A DNA stretch of 64,000 nt from M3007 sp046160625 (GTDB taxonomy: Bacteria > Bacteroidota > Bacteroidia > Chitinophagales > Saprospiraceae), in the NCBI GenBank assembly GCA_046160625.1, contig JBJXGZ010000065.1:14781-78780 (forward strand), given 5' to 3'. Of this stretch, positions 41,467 to 50,636 are shown piece by piece (the stretch's first letter is position 1; every line of letters begins with the position of its first letter). The position numbers and the translations under genes are program-made. The notes under the pieces are model-generated. The model was not told the origin of the DNA. It made no database searches and was given only the letters and a program-made list of their open reading frames with translations.

Positions 41467-42791
41467 TTTACCTCAAAAACCTCCGCCAAACTTTCACAAA
41501 TCATCTCCGCAGCAAAGTCCAAATCCGCCTGTGTGTGCGCGGAAGAGACAAAGCCCACTTCATATCCAGAGGGGCCGAAATAGACCCCTCGTTTCAGACA
41601 TTCCAGGTGCATTTTTTTGAAAAAATCCATGCCAGAACCGTCAATCTCGTCGCTGCGGTGAATATGCTTGCGGGTAAATGTTGGCCAAAAAATAGAGCCA
41701 ACACGCGGGAAGCTCACGTCATATCCTTTTTTATCGCAGAATGCCTGTAACTGCGCTGTAAACCGCGCCGTTTTATCTTCCAGTGATTCGTAAAAGCCCG
41801 GTTTCAGTAATTCAGTCAGGGTAGCAAATCCTGCCGCCATCGCCACCGGATTTGCACTGAGCGTTCCAGCCTGGTACACCGGTCCTACCGGCGCTACATT
41901 TTCCATGATTGCTCTGCTTGCTGCATAAGCCCCCACGGGCATACCGCCGCCGATTATTTTCCCAAAAGTAAGTATGTCCGGCTCAATTCCATACAAGCCT
42001 GCAGCCCCCTCAAAGCCCACACGAAAACCTGAAATCACCTCGTCAAAAATGAGTAAAATGCCGTGTTCACGGGTTTTTTCGCGCAAAAACTGCAGGAATT
42101 CGCGGTTTTGTACCAAAAGACCATTGTTTGCCGGAATGGGTTCTATTATGACACAGGCTACTTCGCCAGCATATTTGCGCAGAGCCGTTTCCAAAGCATC
42201 CGGGTCGGCCAAAGGCACTACGATTGTCTCTTTTGCATACGCCTCAGGAATGCCTGCAGAAGTACTAATGCCAAAAGTGACCAGCCCCGAACCCGCCTTA
42301 ACAAGCATTGAATCCACATGGCCGTGGTAACAACCTTCAAACTTGATGACTTTACTGCGACCTGTTACTCCACGAGCCAAACGCAGGGCGCTCATTACCG
42401 CTTCTGTTCCACTGCTTACAAAGCGGATCATCTCAACAAACCGGTGGTTGTCGAGAATAAGTTTCCCAATCAAATTGTCGTGTGGCGTGGGTGTGCCGAA
42501 CGACATTCCATTCGCCGCAGTTGCTTGTACTCGCTCCAGCACCGCTGGATGTACATGCCCCAGGATGAGCGGCCCCCAGGAGCAGCAGAAATCAACAAAT
42601 GCCTGACCATCAACATCATAAAGGTGGCAACCCTCGCCACGTTCAAAGAATATAGGTGGGCCGTTCACACTTTTGAACGCCCGAACGGGACTGTGAACGC
42701 CTCCTGGGAAGTAGGTTTTGGCGGTTTCAAAAAGTTTGCTGCTGCGGGCGCGGGTAAAAGTACCGGGGCTTGGATAAGGGCGCGAATTCAT
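41463..42791 (-). CDS. hemL: glutamate-1-semialdehyde 2,1-aminomutase
   Basis: PLP enzyme of 442 residues that makes 5-aminolevulinate for haem and cobamide synthesis by the C5 pathway. Motifs: FPGGVHSPVRAFKSV near the start, FVSSGTEAVMSALRLAR, FEGCYHGHVDSML, LIFDEVISGFRVG and the PLP lysine in FGKIIGGGMPVGAY near residue 280. The ATG at 42791 follows a TATCTTTG box by only four bases, so the transcript may be leaderless. Confidence 0.95.
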   Translation of the reverse strand: MNSRPYPSPGTFTRARSSKLFETAKTYFPGGVHSPVRAFKSVNGPPIFFERGEGCHLYDVDGQAFVDFCCSWGPLILGHVHPAVLERVQATAANGMSFGTPTPHDNLIGKLILDNHRFVEMIRFVSSGTEAVMSALRLARGVTGRSKVIKFEGCYHGHVDSMLVKAGSGLVTFGISTSAGIPEAYAKETIVVPLADPDALETALRKYAGEVACVIIEPIPANNGLLVQNREFLQFLREKTREHGILLIFDEVISGFRVGFEGAAGLYGIEPDILTFGKIIGGGMPVGAYAASRAIMENVAPVGPVYQAGTLSANPVAMAAGFATLTELLKPGFYESLEDKTARFTAQLQAFCDKKGYDVSFPRVGSIFWPTFTRKHIHRSDEIDGSGMDFFKKMHLECLKRGVYFGPSGYEVGFVSSAHTQADLDFAAEMICESLAEVFEVN

Positions 42792-42795
42792 GGCG

Positions 42796-42803
42796 CAAAG
42801 ATA
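42796..42803 (-). promoter_or_regulatory. TAnnTTTG box directly at the hemL start
   Basis: The minus strand reads TATCTTTG, then GCGCC-like bases and the hemL ATG. No other start codon follows within the conserved N-terminus. Confidence 0.45.
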
Positions 42804-42849
42804 GCGCGGGTCAAGCCCGATACTTTTCAGATTTTTGTCAGGAAATTTG

Positions 42850-42905
42850 AGAACTATGAACTATGAACTATGAACTATGAACTATGAACTATGAACTATG
42901 AACTA
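42850..42905. repeat. tandem AACTATG repeat with embedded start codon
   Basis: About seven units of the 7-bp word AACTATG; the ATG at 42898 used by the next gene is part of the last units. Another short block lies at 44535-44552. Confidence 0.85.
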
Positions 42906-44517
42906 TGAACGGGCTTGGAAACTACTGTTTTTCGCCATCGTAGCGGGTTATTGCCTGTATTACGCCCCATTTGGCGTGAACGAAACGGATGGCGGCTTCC
43001 TTACCGGCCTGGCCTGGCAAGTGCTACATGGCAAAATGCTTTATCAAGACATCGTGTATGTGCGCCCGCCTTTGTCTGTGTGGCTTCGGGCTTTGGAGCT
43101 TCAAATTTTACCTGAACATTTCGCCGTACTGGGCGAGCGATGGATTTTTTATGGCAAAGTCGGGTTATATTCCTGGCTCGGAGCGGCAGTGCTTGCGAAA
43201 GGGGAGCGGCGTTGGCAATTGGCTGCGTTAGGGTTTGTCGTGTCAGCGCACTGTTATCCGCCGACGGCATGGCACACGGTAGACGGGATTTTGTTCGCGG
43301 TGCTGGCAGTGTTTTTTACAAATCTCAAGCGAGGGTTTTATTTGTTGGTTGCTGGCATCTGCCTCTTTTGTGCACTATTGTGCAAACAATCGTTTTATCC
43401 CCTGCTTCCGATTTTTGGGTTGTTTCTATTTTTGGAAAGGGAGGCTCTTTGGAAAAAAATTGGGTGGTTTTTGGGAGGGTTTGTACTAAGCACTCTATTG
43501 TTTTTCAATTATTTATATCAACATAATCTCCTTGGCAATTTCTTGCAAATGACGAGCGGCTCTGCCTCCACAGCGCAAGCTTTGCAACATGGCATTCTGG
43601 ACTATTTTCGGATTACGCCGGGACTTGCACTTCCAAGTATCTTCTTGTTGCTTCCAGTCGCCTGGTGGTTCTGGAAAGGGAAAAATCCAAGGATTGCGCT
43701 TGTATCATGGTCGCTTTGGCTTTTCGCTTTGGTTGCTAGTTTTGTGGCCATTACCTGGATTCGGCAGGACCATACGGCGCCTATTGCTCAAGCTCGGGCG
43801 ATGTTTTGGGTAGCCTTATCCTTTAGTATTTGGTTGGTTATTAGCGAACTCAGCCGAAATCGTCCAATCATTTCATCGTTCATCGCTCATCGTTCACCGT
43901 TCATCCTGCTTGGCATTTCCTGGTGCGCTTCCGTTAGCTGGGGCTACAATTTGCCGATGCTTTTTGCAACGCCCTGGGTATGGGCTGGAATAGAAGTAAC
44001 GCGAGTATTAGAGGAAGCCTCGAAACCTATAAGGTTTTCAAAACTTTATAGGTTTTTATTCTTTTTAATCCTCCTCATTACCTTCCGCATTGCCCACGAA
44101 TTCGTGTACCGCGATGGCCGGCGGAGCGAAATGCATGTATCTATGGGCAATATTTTTCCTCAACTTTCAGGCATATATTCAGATCAGGAAACGGCAGCAC
44201 TGTACCTTGATCTGAAACGATTGGCCGTGAAATATGGGCCGAATTTCAAGACGCTCCCTGCATTTCCGCAGGCTAATTATTTGACCAAAACCGCAGCCCC
44301 GCTTCCACTTGATTGGGTGGTAAATCGCGAGACAAATGGAGACAATGCTTTGATTTTCAAAAATTTACAAGAAAAACAACCTGTCATTTTTATTCAAAAA
44401 TCTTTTAGTGAAAAAATAGAAAGCGACCCTGAATTAGAAGTGACACGACTGATTTTTCAAAAAGACAAAATTGTGGAGGAAACGCCGCATTTTTGGGTGG
44501 TTGCCCTCCTTCGCTAA
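42898..44517 (+). CDS. polytopic membrane glycosyltransferase-like protein (GT-C type)
   Basis: Inner-membrane protein of 539 residues with about ten to eleven helices. The first periplasmic loop begins PFGVNETDGGFLTGLAWQVL with an acidic pair, as in GT39/ArnT-like enzymes that use polyprenyl-phosphate sugars. RPPLSVWLRALELQIL is a second loop feature. Family assignment is inferred from topology and the acidic motif. The start codon lies in a tandem repeat and the stop codon in a palindrome (44504-44529). Two more repeat insertions lie inside: 43870-43907 and 44023-44055. Confidence 0.65.
   Translation: MNYERAWKLLFFAIVAGYCLYYAPFGVNETDGGFLTGLAWQVLHGKMLYQDIVYVRPPLSVWLRALELQILPEHFAVLGERWIFYGKVGLYSWLGAAVLAKGERRWQLAALGFVVSAHCYPPTAWHTVDGILFAVLAVFFTNLKRGFYLLVAGICLFCALLCKQSFYPLLPIFGLFLFLEREALWKKIGWFLGGFVLSTLLFFNYLYQHNLLGNFLQMTSGSASTAQALQHGILDYFRITPGLALPSIFLLLPVAWWFWKGKNPRIALVSWSLWLFALVASFVAITWIRQDHTAPIAQARAMFWVALSFSIWLVISELSRNRPIISSFIAHRSPFILLGISWCASVSWGYNLPMLFATPWVWAGIEVTRVLEEASKPIRFSKLYRFLFFLILLITFRIAHEFVYRDGRRSEMHVSMGNIFPQLSGIYSDQETAALYLDLKRLAVKYGPNFKTLPAFPQANYLTKTAAPLPLDWVVNRETNGDNALIFKNLQEKQPVIFIQKSFSEKIESDPELEVTRLIFQKDKIVEETPHFWVVALLR
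44023..44055. repeat. 16-bp palindrome inside GT-C gene
   Basis: AAACCTATAAGGTTTT (44023-44038) and AAAACTTTATAGGTTT (44040-44055) are complementary with one mismatch around one base. Encodes KPIRFSKLYRF between two helices. Confidence 0.8.
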
Positions 44518-44529
44518 AGCTTCGGCGGG
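44504..44529. repeat. CCTCCTTCGCTAAAG palindrome carrying the stop codon of the GT-C gene
   Basis: Same family as the elements in the glycosyltransferase gene near 1127 and 1600. The TAA at 44515-44517 is inside it. Confidence 0.7.
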
Positions 44530-44544
44530 TAAAAACTATGAACT

Positions 44545-45156
44545 ATGAACTATGAACGAGGGCAGATAAGCGGACGACACCTTCATCTCTGCGATTTTGA
44601 CGGTACCCTGACGCAGGGTGATTCGTTTGTGCGGTTTTTGCTGTTTACGGTTCCCCTGCCACGATTAATTGTTGGAGGTTTTGTGTTGGTCTTAAGATTT
44701 TCAGGCTTGATTTTTTCTGGAAAATGGTCAAATGAGGCCGCTAAAGCTGCCGTGCTTTCCGTGTTTTTTAGAGGAAAAAGCGTGGCAGAAATGAAGACAT
44801 TAGGCGAGGAATTTTGCCAAAAGAAAATTCGGGCCTTGTTGAGGACTGAACTTTTGGAAAGACTGCGGCAGGCGCTTCAAAAGGGTGAAACCGTGGTCGT
44901 TGTATCCGCATCGCCGAATATATGGCTTCAACCTTTTTGCGCGGAGGAGCGTTTCGATCTGCTTTGTACGGAACTCGAATTTGAATCCGGCCAATTCACG
45001 GGCAATTTCTCTACGCCCAATTGCAACGGTGCTGAAAAGGCCCGCCGGATTCATGCAAGCTTTGATCTTAATGCTTTTGAAAAAGTTACCGCCTACGGCA
45101 ATTCCAAAGGCGATGCAGCGATGTTTGCATTGGCAGATGAGGCCATCAGGTTTTGA
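44545..45156 (+). CDS. HAD-IB family phosphatase
   Basis: Hydrolase of 203 residues with the HAD catalytic motif DFDGTLTQGD near residue 14, an alpha-helical cap (LFTVPLPRLIVGGFVLVLRF is hydrophobic), motif II at VVVSASPNIW and motif III/IV GNSKGDAAMF near the end. It resembles SerB-like or lipid-phosphate HAD-IB proteins; the substrate is unknown. The first four residues (MNYE) come from the AACTATG repeat, and an internal start is possible. It follows the GT-C gene by 27 bp on the same strand. Confidence 0.8.
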   Translation: MNYERGQISGRHLHLCDFDGTLTQGDSFVRFLLFTVPLPRLIVGGFVLVLRFSGLIFSGKWSNEAAKAAVLSVFFRGKSVAEMKTLGEEFCQKKIRALLRTELLERLRQALQKGETVVVVSASPNIWLQPFCAEERFDLLCTELEFESGQFTGNFSTPNCNGAEKARRIHASFDLNAFEKVTAYGNSKGDAAMFALADEAIRF

Positions 45157-45189
45157 TAAAAATCATTCGCTATTTTTGCGCAGTTGGGT

Positions 45190-45232
45190 AATTCATACAT
45201 CATACATCATACATCATACATCATACATCAAG
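45190..45232. repeat. tandem CATACAT repeat before Smr gene
   Basis: Five or six units of the word ATACATC. The same word follows ftsZ at 11856-11897. Confidence 0.85.
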
Positions 45233-46273
45233 ATGTTATACGCCATCGGCACTAAAGTCAGGCTTCGCTACACGGGCGAACGCGGCACCATTACCGGGAT
45301 CCTGGATGGAGACATGCTTCAGGTACGGCTTGACAGCGATCCTGACATAGAGATACCCACTTTCGAGGAGGATTTGCTGCGCGACGAGGCAGCGGAGCCG
45401 GTGTCTGCCGGGGCAAAATTCATTCAAGGCAAACAGGAAAAAAAGCCGGAAGCCCCACCAGCGCGCCGCCTCCAAAGCCAATATAAAATACTGAAACCGA
45501 AGGGATTGCAATTGGCGTTTGAGCCAATGCCTGGTCGCGATGGCTCTGTTTCACGGTACAAAGTGTGGCTATTGAACGATACCCCCTCCGAGTTTTTGAT
45601 GGAGTTCGATCTTTTCACGAATGCTCGCGATGTACTGTCGGTGGACGATAAAATTCCTGCCAGCACAGCCCTTGAACTCTGCGATTTCATTTCCGACGAT
45701 CTCAACGAAGCCCCGGAAGCTTTTCTCCGCGTGAAACGAATCACGACCGCAGGTGTTGATGAACCTATTGAACACACCCTGAAAATCAAGCCGAAACAGT
45801 TTTTCAACAGCCTGCTCACCGCGCCCATACTGAATGTGCTGGCGTACCAGTTTGTGATGATCGATAAATTCGATCAGGACGATGAAAAAGAAGAAAGCGA
45901 TCTGAAAACATACGCCAAGCAACAGGTACGCAAACCCGTGCGCGAAAACAATTCCCGACCCTACAAAGCCTTCGACCCGGAGGCCCTTGCCAACTTTGAA
46001 AATGAAATTGATTTACACATTCAGAGTTTGATCAATGGGTATGCCCGCCTGGACAAGAGCGAAATTCTTCGCATTCAACTTCAACATTGTCAGCGTTTTG
46101 TAGAGAAAGCCGTTCGCCTCGGTGCACCCCGGGTCTTTCTTATCCACGGGGTGGGGGAGGGCAAACTGAAGGACGCCATCGCTGAGCAATTGAGGGCAAA
46201 TCCCTATGTAGTGAAGTTTAAAAACGAGTACCACCACAAGTATGGGTATGGAGCGACGGAGGTGATCTTTTGA
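45233..46273 (+). CDS. Smr/MutS2-type domain protein (DUF2027-like)
   Basis: Protein of 346 residues from the ATG at 45233. The N-terminal 55 residues (IGTKVRLRYTGERGTITGIL) look like a small beta domain. The central domain (LQLAFEPMPGRDGSVSRYKV to VDEPIEHTLKIKPKQFF) is DUF2027-like. The C-terminal Smr domain has EIDLHIQSLI near residue 263 and the HGVGEGKLKDAI motif, the usual HGxGxG loop. Smr domains bind or nick nucleic acids. A longer open frame to 44885 overlaps the HAD gene and is not credible. Confidence 0.85.
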   Translation: MLYAIGTKVRLRYTGERGTITGILDGDMLQVRLDSDPDIEIPTFEEDLLRDEAAEPVSAGAKFIQGKQEKKPEAPPARRLQSQYKILKPKGLQLAFEPMPGRDGSVSRYKVWLLNDTPSEFLMEFDLFTNARDVLSVDDKIPASTALELCDFISDDLNEAPEAFLRVKRITTAGVDEPIEHTLKIKPKQFFNSLLTAPILNVLAYQFVMIDKFDQDDEKEESDLKTYAKQQVRKPVRENNSRPYKAFDPEALANFENEIDLHIQSLINGYARLDKSEILRIQLQHCQRFVEKAVRLGAPRVFLIHGVGEGKLKDAIAEQLRANPYVVKFKNEYHHKYGYGATEVIF

Positions 46274-46450
46274 AACGCGGATTACGCGGATTTGGGACGC
46301 GGATTACTCGGATTTAGAACGGATTTTCGCGGATTGGGTGACGAATCTTCCTCCAATTCTGCTCCAAAAAATCCGCGAAAATCCGTTCTAAATCCGCGTA
46401 ATCCGCGTTCCCAATCCGCGAAAATCCGTTCCAAATCCGCGTAATCCGCG
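46274..46450. repeat. CGCGGATTACGCGGAT palindromic block between convergent genes
   Basis: Left copies (46276-46340) of CGCGGATTACGCGGATTTGG face right copies (46366-46450) of AAATCCGCGTAATCCGCG. The same words flank the GxxExxY gene. Confidence 0.85.
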
Positions 46451-47107
46451 TTACCCTTTCTTATAATCCGCCAAAAACTTCTCCAAACCAATGTCCGTAA
46501 GCGGGTGGTTGAAGAGACCCAATATGGCAGATAAGGGGCAAGTCACCACATCTGCACCCGCTTTCGCTGCTTGCACAATGTGGAGCGGGTTGCGGATACT
46601 GGCTGCAAGAATGGCTGTTTCAAAGCCCGCAGTGCCGTAGATTTCAAAAATATCTTTGATAAGTTTCATGCCGTCCCAACCCGTATCGTCAATACGACCG
46701 ATGAAAGGCGAGACGTAACTGGCGCCTGCTTTGGCCGCCAAAATGGCTTGTCCGGCAGAGAATACGAGCGTACAGTTGGTGCGTATGCCCAGTTCTGTAA
46801 AGTGCGCAATCGCTTTCACGCCTTCCCGAATCATAGGCACCTTCACCACAATATTTTCGTGAAGCTCGGCCAGTTTTTTGCCTTCGTCCACCATGCCTTT
46901 AAAGTCTGTGGAAATGACCTCGGCGCTCACGTCGCGGTCTTTGCCAACAATTTCACAAATAGATCGGTAATGTTTCAACACCTCTTTTTCACCTGTGATG
47001 CCTTCTTTTGCCATCAAGGAGGGATTGGTGGTTACACCGTCGAGAATGCCGAGTTCGGCGGCTTCACGGATATGGTCGAGGTTGGCAGTGTCAACGAAGA
47101 ATAGCAT
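46451..47107 (-). CDS. fsa: transaldolase / fructose-6-phosphate aldolase-type protein
   Basis: Class I aldolase of 218 residues (TalC/FsaA size class). MLFFVDTANLDHIREAAELG at the start, GVTTNPSLMAKEG, and the Schiff-base lysine in ENIVVKVPMIREG near residue 83. Then SYVSPFIGRIDDTGWDG. I chose the start at 47107; the longer frame to 47308 adds an unrelated N-terminus. It acts on pentose-phosphate sugars. Sequence alone does not separate transaldolase from fructose-6-phosphate aldolase. Confidence 0.92.
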   Translation of the reverse strand: MLFFVDTANLDHIREAAELGILDGVTTNPSLMAKEGITGEKEVLKHYRSICEIVGKDRDVSAEVISTDFKGMVDEGKKLAELHENIVVKVPMIREGVKAIAHFTELGIRTNCTLVFSAGQAILAAKAGASYVSPFIGRIDDTGWDGMKLIKDIFEIYGTAGFETAILAASIRNPLHIVQAAKAGADVVTCPLSAILGLFNHPLTDIGLEKFLADYKKG

Positions 47108-47326
47108 GATGGAGTTTTTAAAGTATGCCGGACACACCGCTACGACCACATATCCTTGCTGCATTTCTGCCCTGGGGAGGTTTTGCAGGAGCTGGTCGCC
47201 CGGCACGCCGCAAAGGTAGAAAGCATGACGGGGAATTTGAACGAGAAGCAGACTTATTTTTCCCATAAAACACAAAAGCCTTCCCCAGTATTCGCTGAGG
47301 AAGGCCATTGTCTGAACCTTTAAAAC

Positions 47327-48010
47327 TTAGTCCCTGCTTCCCAATAAGGCCCAGAGAAGGTACAGGAATTGCACCAGCGCAGCCAAAGCAGCGGAAACGT
47401 AGGTCATGGCAGCCCATGTGAGTGCGTCTTTCGCGCCGTCGTACTCCGCTCCACGAGCGAAACCACTGCCATCAAGCCAGACCAGGGCGCGTTTGCTGGC
47501 ATCAAATTCGACCGGCAAGGTGATAAGGCTGAACAAGGTGGTCACTCCAAATGCGGCTAGTGCTATAACAAGCAAAATTTTGTTATTAAACATCCCCATG
47601 CCAGCAATAGCGAACATAAACAGGTATTGTTGTAGCCCTGCGGCAATGTTCACTATGGGCACCAGACTGGAACGCATTTGAAGGAAGCTATACGCGGTAG
47701 CGTGTTGCACGGCGTGTCCACATTCGTGCGCGGCCACAGCCGCTGCAGCTACAGAGCGACCGTGGTATACGTCGTGGCTAAGGTTAACGGTATGGTCGGA
47801 CGGGTTGTAGTGGTCGGTTAGTTCACCGTCCACTTGCGTGATTTTAACGTCGTAGATTTGGTTGTACTTCAACATAGCGGCTGCGACTTCGGCGCCGCTC
47901 ATGCCGTTCTGAAGTGGTATTTGCGCGTAATGTCTGAATTTGCTTTTAAGTCTCGAGCTCAAAACGAACCCGATGATCATAAAAATAACACTAATGATGA
48001 TCAATCCCAT
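47327..48010 (-). CDS. zinc metallopeptidase, YugP family
   Basis: Membrane protease of 227 residues. An N-terminal helix (MGLIIISVIFMIIGFVL) precedes YDVKITQVDGELTDHYNPSD, and the zinc site is AAHECGHAVQHA near residue 95 (HExxH). C-terminal helices follow (YLFMFAIAGMGMF, VTTLFSLITLPVEF). YugP-type proteins are predicted zinc proteases of unknown target. It is 219 bp upstream of the aldolase gene start on the same strand. Confidence 0.9.
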   Translation of the reverse strand: MGLIIISVIFMIIGFVLSSRLKSKFRHYAQIPLQNGMSGAEVAAAMLKYNQIYDVKITQVDGELTDHYNPSDHTVNLSHDVYHGRSVAAAAVAAHECGHAVQHATAYSFLQMRSSLVPIVNIAAGLQQYLFMFAIAGMGMFNNKILLVIALAAFGVTTLFSLITLPVEFDASKRALVWLDGSGFARGAEYDGAKDALTWAAMTYVSAALAALVQFLYLLWALLGSRD

Positions 48011-48119
48011 GGTGTGTGATTTTTTAGTTACTGATAATAAGCGGAGGTATTAACACCTCTGCTTGGGGCAAAATTACTGAGAATCCTAAACAAGCAACGA
48101 TTAAAATGGTTTTTCTACA

Positions 48120-48166
48120 CCGTCCAAGGTCAAAAGTCTAACGTCCAACGTCCAATATCCAAGGTC
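48120..48166. repeat. GTCCAA tandem words before mtgA
   Basis: Units GTCCAAGGTC, CAACGTCCAATATCCAAGG. Same word family as at 1559, 19140 and 50620. Confidence 0.7.
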
Positions 48167-48199
48167 TAACTTACATTTGCCCGCCTAAACTTACTCCTT

Positions 48200-48991
48200 G
48201 TGAATCTATTTGCCCGAGCCTTACGTCGTTGGTATCGAACCATTCCCCAAAATGAGTTTGGGCGCCTGCTTTGGGGCAAATATTTCCGACGACTACTTTT
48301 CAAAATCTCGCTTTGGTTTTTCGGCATCACCATTGGACTGGCGCTTTTATACGCCTTTTTACCTATTCCGATCACGCCTTTGATGATTCAGCGTTGTTGG
48401 CAGCAGGCTTGGGACAAAGAGCGGGATGTGCGCCTGCAGCATGATTGGGTGTCGTTTGGCGAAATCTCCCCACACCTTCAATTAGCCGTAGTATGTGCAG
48501 AAGACCAGGATTTTCTCGAACACGAAGGTTTTGATTTTGAAGCCATCGAAAAAGCTTACAAATACAACAAGAGCCATAAACGAAAAAAAGGGGCCAGTAC
48601 CATCAGTCAGCAAACCGCAAAAAATGTGTTTCTCTGGCCGAGTCGTTCCTGGTTACGCAAGGGATTTGAGGTATATTTCACTTTCCTGATCGAGACCATT
48701 TGGAGTAAGGAGCGCATCATGACTGCTTATTTGAACAGCATCGAATTCGGCGATGGCATCTATGGCGCCGAGGCTGCCGCAAGGCATTTTTATGGTAAAA
48801 CGGCTAAGAACATCAATCGCCAGGAAGCGGCAATGCTGGCATCGGTGTTGCCTAATCCCTTGATTTACAAAGTAGAAAATCCCTCCTCGAAAGTGCGCCA
48901 GCGACAGCAATGGGTACTCAGCCAAATGAGGATGTGGGGAGGCAAAATTGACTACGAGGATCCGAATACGCCAAAAAAGCTTGAAAAGTGA
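48200..48991 (+). CDS. mtgA: monofunctional biosynthetic peptidoglycan transglycosylase
   Basis: GT51 glycosyltransferase of 263 residues that polymerises lipid II glycan strands. One membrane helix (ISLWFFGITIGLALLYAF). The GT51 signature begins VVCAEDQDFLEHEGFDFEAI with the catalytic glutamate, then KKGASTISQQTAKNVFL, ERIMTAYLNSIEFGDGIYG and AARHFYGKTAKNI. No transpeptidase domain, hence MtgA. The start is GTG at 48200 and is uncertain. It stands away from the dcw cluster but serves the same pathway. Confidence 0.93.
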   Translation: MNLFARALRRWYRTIPQNEFGRLLWGKYFRRLLFKISLWFFGITIGLALLYAFLPIPITPLMIQRCWQQAWDKERDVRLQHDWVSFGEISPHLQLAVVCAEDQDFLEHEGFDFEAIEKAYKYNKSHKRKKGASTISQQTAKNVFLWPSRSWLRKGFEVYFTFLIETIWSKERIMTAYLNSIEFGDGIYGAEAAARHFYGKTAKNINRQEAAMLASVLPNPLIYKVENPSSKVRQRQQWVLSQMRMWGGKIDYEDPNTPKKLEK

Positions 48992-49016
48992 GCAACTAGG
49001 GAGCCGAGCAAAAATA

Positions 49017-49080
49017 AAACCGCAGAGGCGCAAAGGCGCAGAGAATTGCTTTGCAAACGCTCCGCGCCTCTGCGGTGAGG
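49017..49080. repeat. GCAGAGGCGC palindrome between convergent genes
   Basis: ACCGCAGAGGCGCAAAGGCG and CTCCGCGCCTCTGCGGT are inverted copies. The word is also present in frame inside murD at about 97-130. Confidence 0.8.
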
Positions 49081-49083
49081 TAA

Positions 49084-50583
49084 TTATAAACGAACAAACC
49101 GCCTAATCGCCGTCCCGGAAGCATTGGTAAGTTTGATAAAATAGACTGCGGCGGGCAATTTTGATACTTCCCAACGCAGTTGTTCCGAAAAGTTGTTTTC
49201 CGCTTTTTCAAACTGATTTAAAACATTCCCCTTCTCGTCACAAAGCGTGATTGAAAAAGCTTCCTTTGCCAATTCTGGGTATTCGATGGTCACAAAATCT
49301 GAGGCAGGGTTGGGCCAAACCTTCACAGATTGAAATGCTTCTGGCTCCTGTGCGGCAATGGTGCCATCCGGGAAAAAACGACCAGTAAAGCTGGCGTACA
49401 CCACGGCCAATCCACTTCCCTCGTATTCTTCAACATTTTGGAGCACCGCATAAAAATCATGTTCGCCGGGAGCGACATCGTACACACGGGTATGGGAAAA
49501 GGAAACACGGTTGAGGTCTGAGCTATAGGGTTCGAATGTGATGTTCCCGCTTTCCGGTCCCCAGTTTGGCACATTGTTGGCAGCGATCTTTATCTGGTCA
49601 CCATTGCTACCAATGCAGGTTCCAACAAAGTTTATTTCCACTTTGCCTGCTACCGGAGCGTTAATCTTAAATTGACCCAAGGTCACTGGCGGGCCATCAA
49701 TAACAACCCCAAATGGCGTGGTGATGGGTTGAAATGCAAGCGTAGATGCATCCGTATCAGGGTAAAATTGAACTGTAAGGCTTCCATATATGGACGCGAA
49801 ACCATTGCCATAAATTTCATAATAATTCTCGACCACAGCATAGAAGGTGTGGCTGCCAGGCGCGACATCGTACATCCGAACGTGCGAAAAAGAAAATCGG
49901 TCTAAGTCGTTGTCAATCACTTCGTTGCTTGTGCTGCCATCATAATCGCTCCAGGTTGGAGTATTACTGGCTGCAAAAAACATGAGATCGCCATAACTCG
50001 ACACACATTTCCCATCGAAGCGCACCAGCACTTTTCCTGATACGGGTGCCTCAATGGTGAGTGCATTGAAAGCCTGAGGAGCGCCTTCTACGAGTATGTT
50101 TTCATAGAAAAAGCCCTTGTGACGGGCAAATGCCTTACCCGGGATTTCAGGAAACCATTCTGCAGTGAGGCTTCCATAAATGGATGCAATCCCGTTGCCA
50201 TCCATTTCGTAAAAATTTTGTGCCACGGCAAAAAAAGTATGATCGCCAGCGGCTACATCGTAGGAACGGGTATGGGAAAAGGCATTGCTGTTTGCATCAG
50301 CATTTGGAGCTTCAAGTTCTACACAATCGTCGTTCGGGCCCCAGTTCGTTGTCTTGCTTGCTGCCAACACGATACGATCGCCTTCAGAGGAGAGGCAATA
50401 CCCATCGAAACGGAGAATTACTTTCCCGGCCGAGGGAGCGTTGATACTCAACTGGCCCAGTACCACGGCGCTTGTGCGCAGACCGACGTTGGTTTTGTTG
50501 ATGGCCGTGTGCGCTACTTTTTGGGCGATCAGCGCGGGTACGGCACCCATCAACAATAGGAGGAGGCAGTATATTTTTTTCAT
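49084..50583 (-). CDS. secreted three-repeat protein with T9SS sorting domain
   Basis: Protein of 499 residues with a signal peptide (LLLLMGAVPALIAQ). Three tandem repeats of about 130 residues, each with AGKVILRFDGYCLSSEGD, a TYDVAAGDHTFFAV element and YEMDGNGIASIYGSLTAEWF. A type A sorting domain follows (VKVWPNPASDFVTIEYP to LPAAVYFIKLTNASG). Probably a surface or released beta-sandwich protein. Ligand unknown. It lies downstream of the di-heme oxidoreductase and imelysin genes on the same strand, with repeats in the spacer. Confidence 0.8.
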   Translation of the reverse strand: MKKIYCLLLLLMGAVPALIAQKVAHTAINKTNVGLRTSAVVLGQLSINAPSAGKVILRFDGYCLSSEGDRIVLAASKTTNWGPNDDCVELEAPNADANSNAFSHTRSYDVAAGDHTFFAVAQNFYEMDGNGIASIYGSLTAEWFPEIPGKAFARHKGFFYENILVEGAPQAFNALTIEAPVSGKVLVRFDGKCVSSYGDLMFFAASNTPTWSDYDGSTSNEVIDNDLDRFSFSHVRMYDVAPGSHTFYAVVENYYEIYGNGFASIYGSLTVQFYPDTDASTLAFQPITTPFGVVIDGPPVTLGQFKINAPVAGKVEINFVGTCIGSNGDQIKIAANNVPNWGPESGNITFEPYSSDLNRVSFSHTRVYDVAPGEHDFYAVLQNVEEYEGSGLAVVYASFTGRFFPDGTIAAQEPEAFQSVKVWPNPASDFVTIEYPELAKEAFSITLCDEKGNVLNQFEKAENNFSEQLRWEVSKLPAAVYFIKLTNASGTAIRRFVRL

Positions 50584-50636
50584 AATGAAGTCTTTCTTAA
50601 TGGCGATTTGGGGATATTTTAATGTCCAATGTCCAA

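Noticed and set aside
44885..45232. 116-codon N-terminal extension of the Smr protein
   Set aside because: It overlaps the HAD phosphatase in another frame and runs through tandem repeats.
46108..47308. Longer N-terminus of the aldolase to 47308
   Set aside because: The extra residues have no match to the family, and the MLFFVDTANL start at 47107 is canonical.
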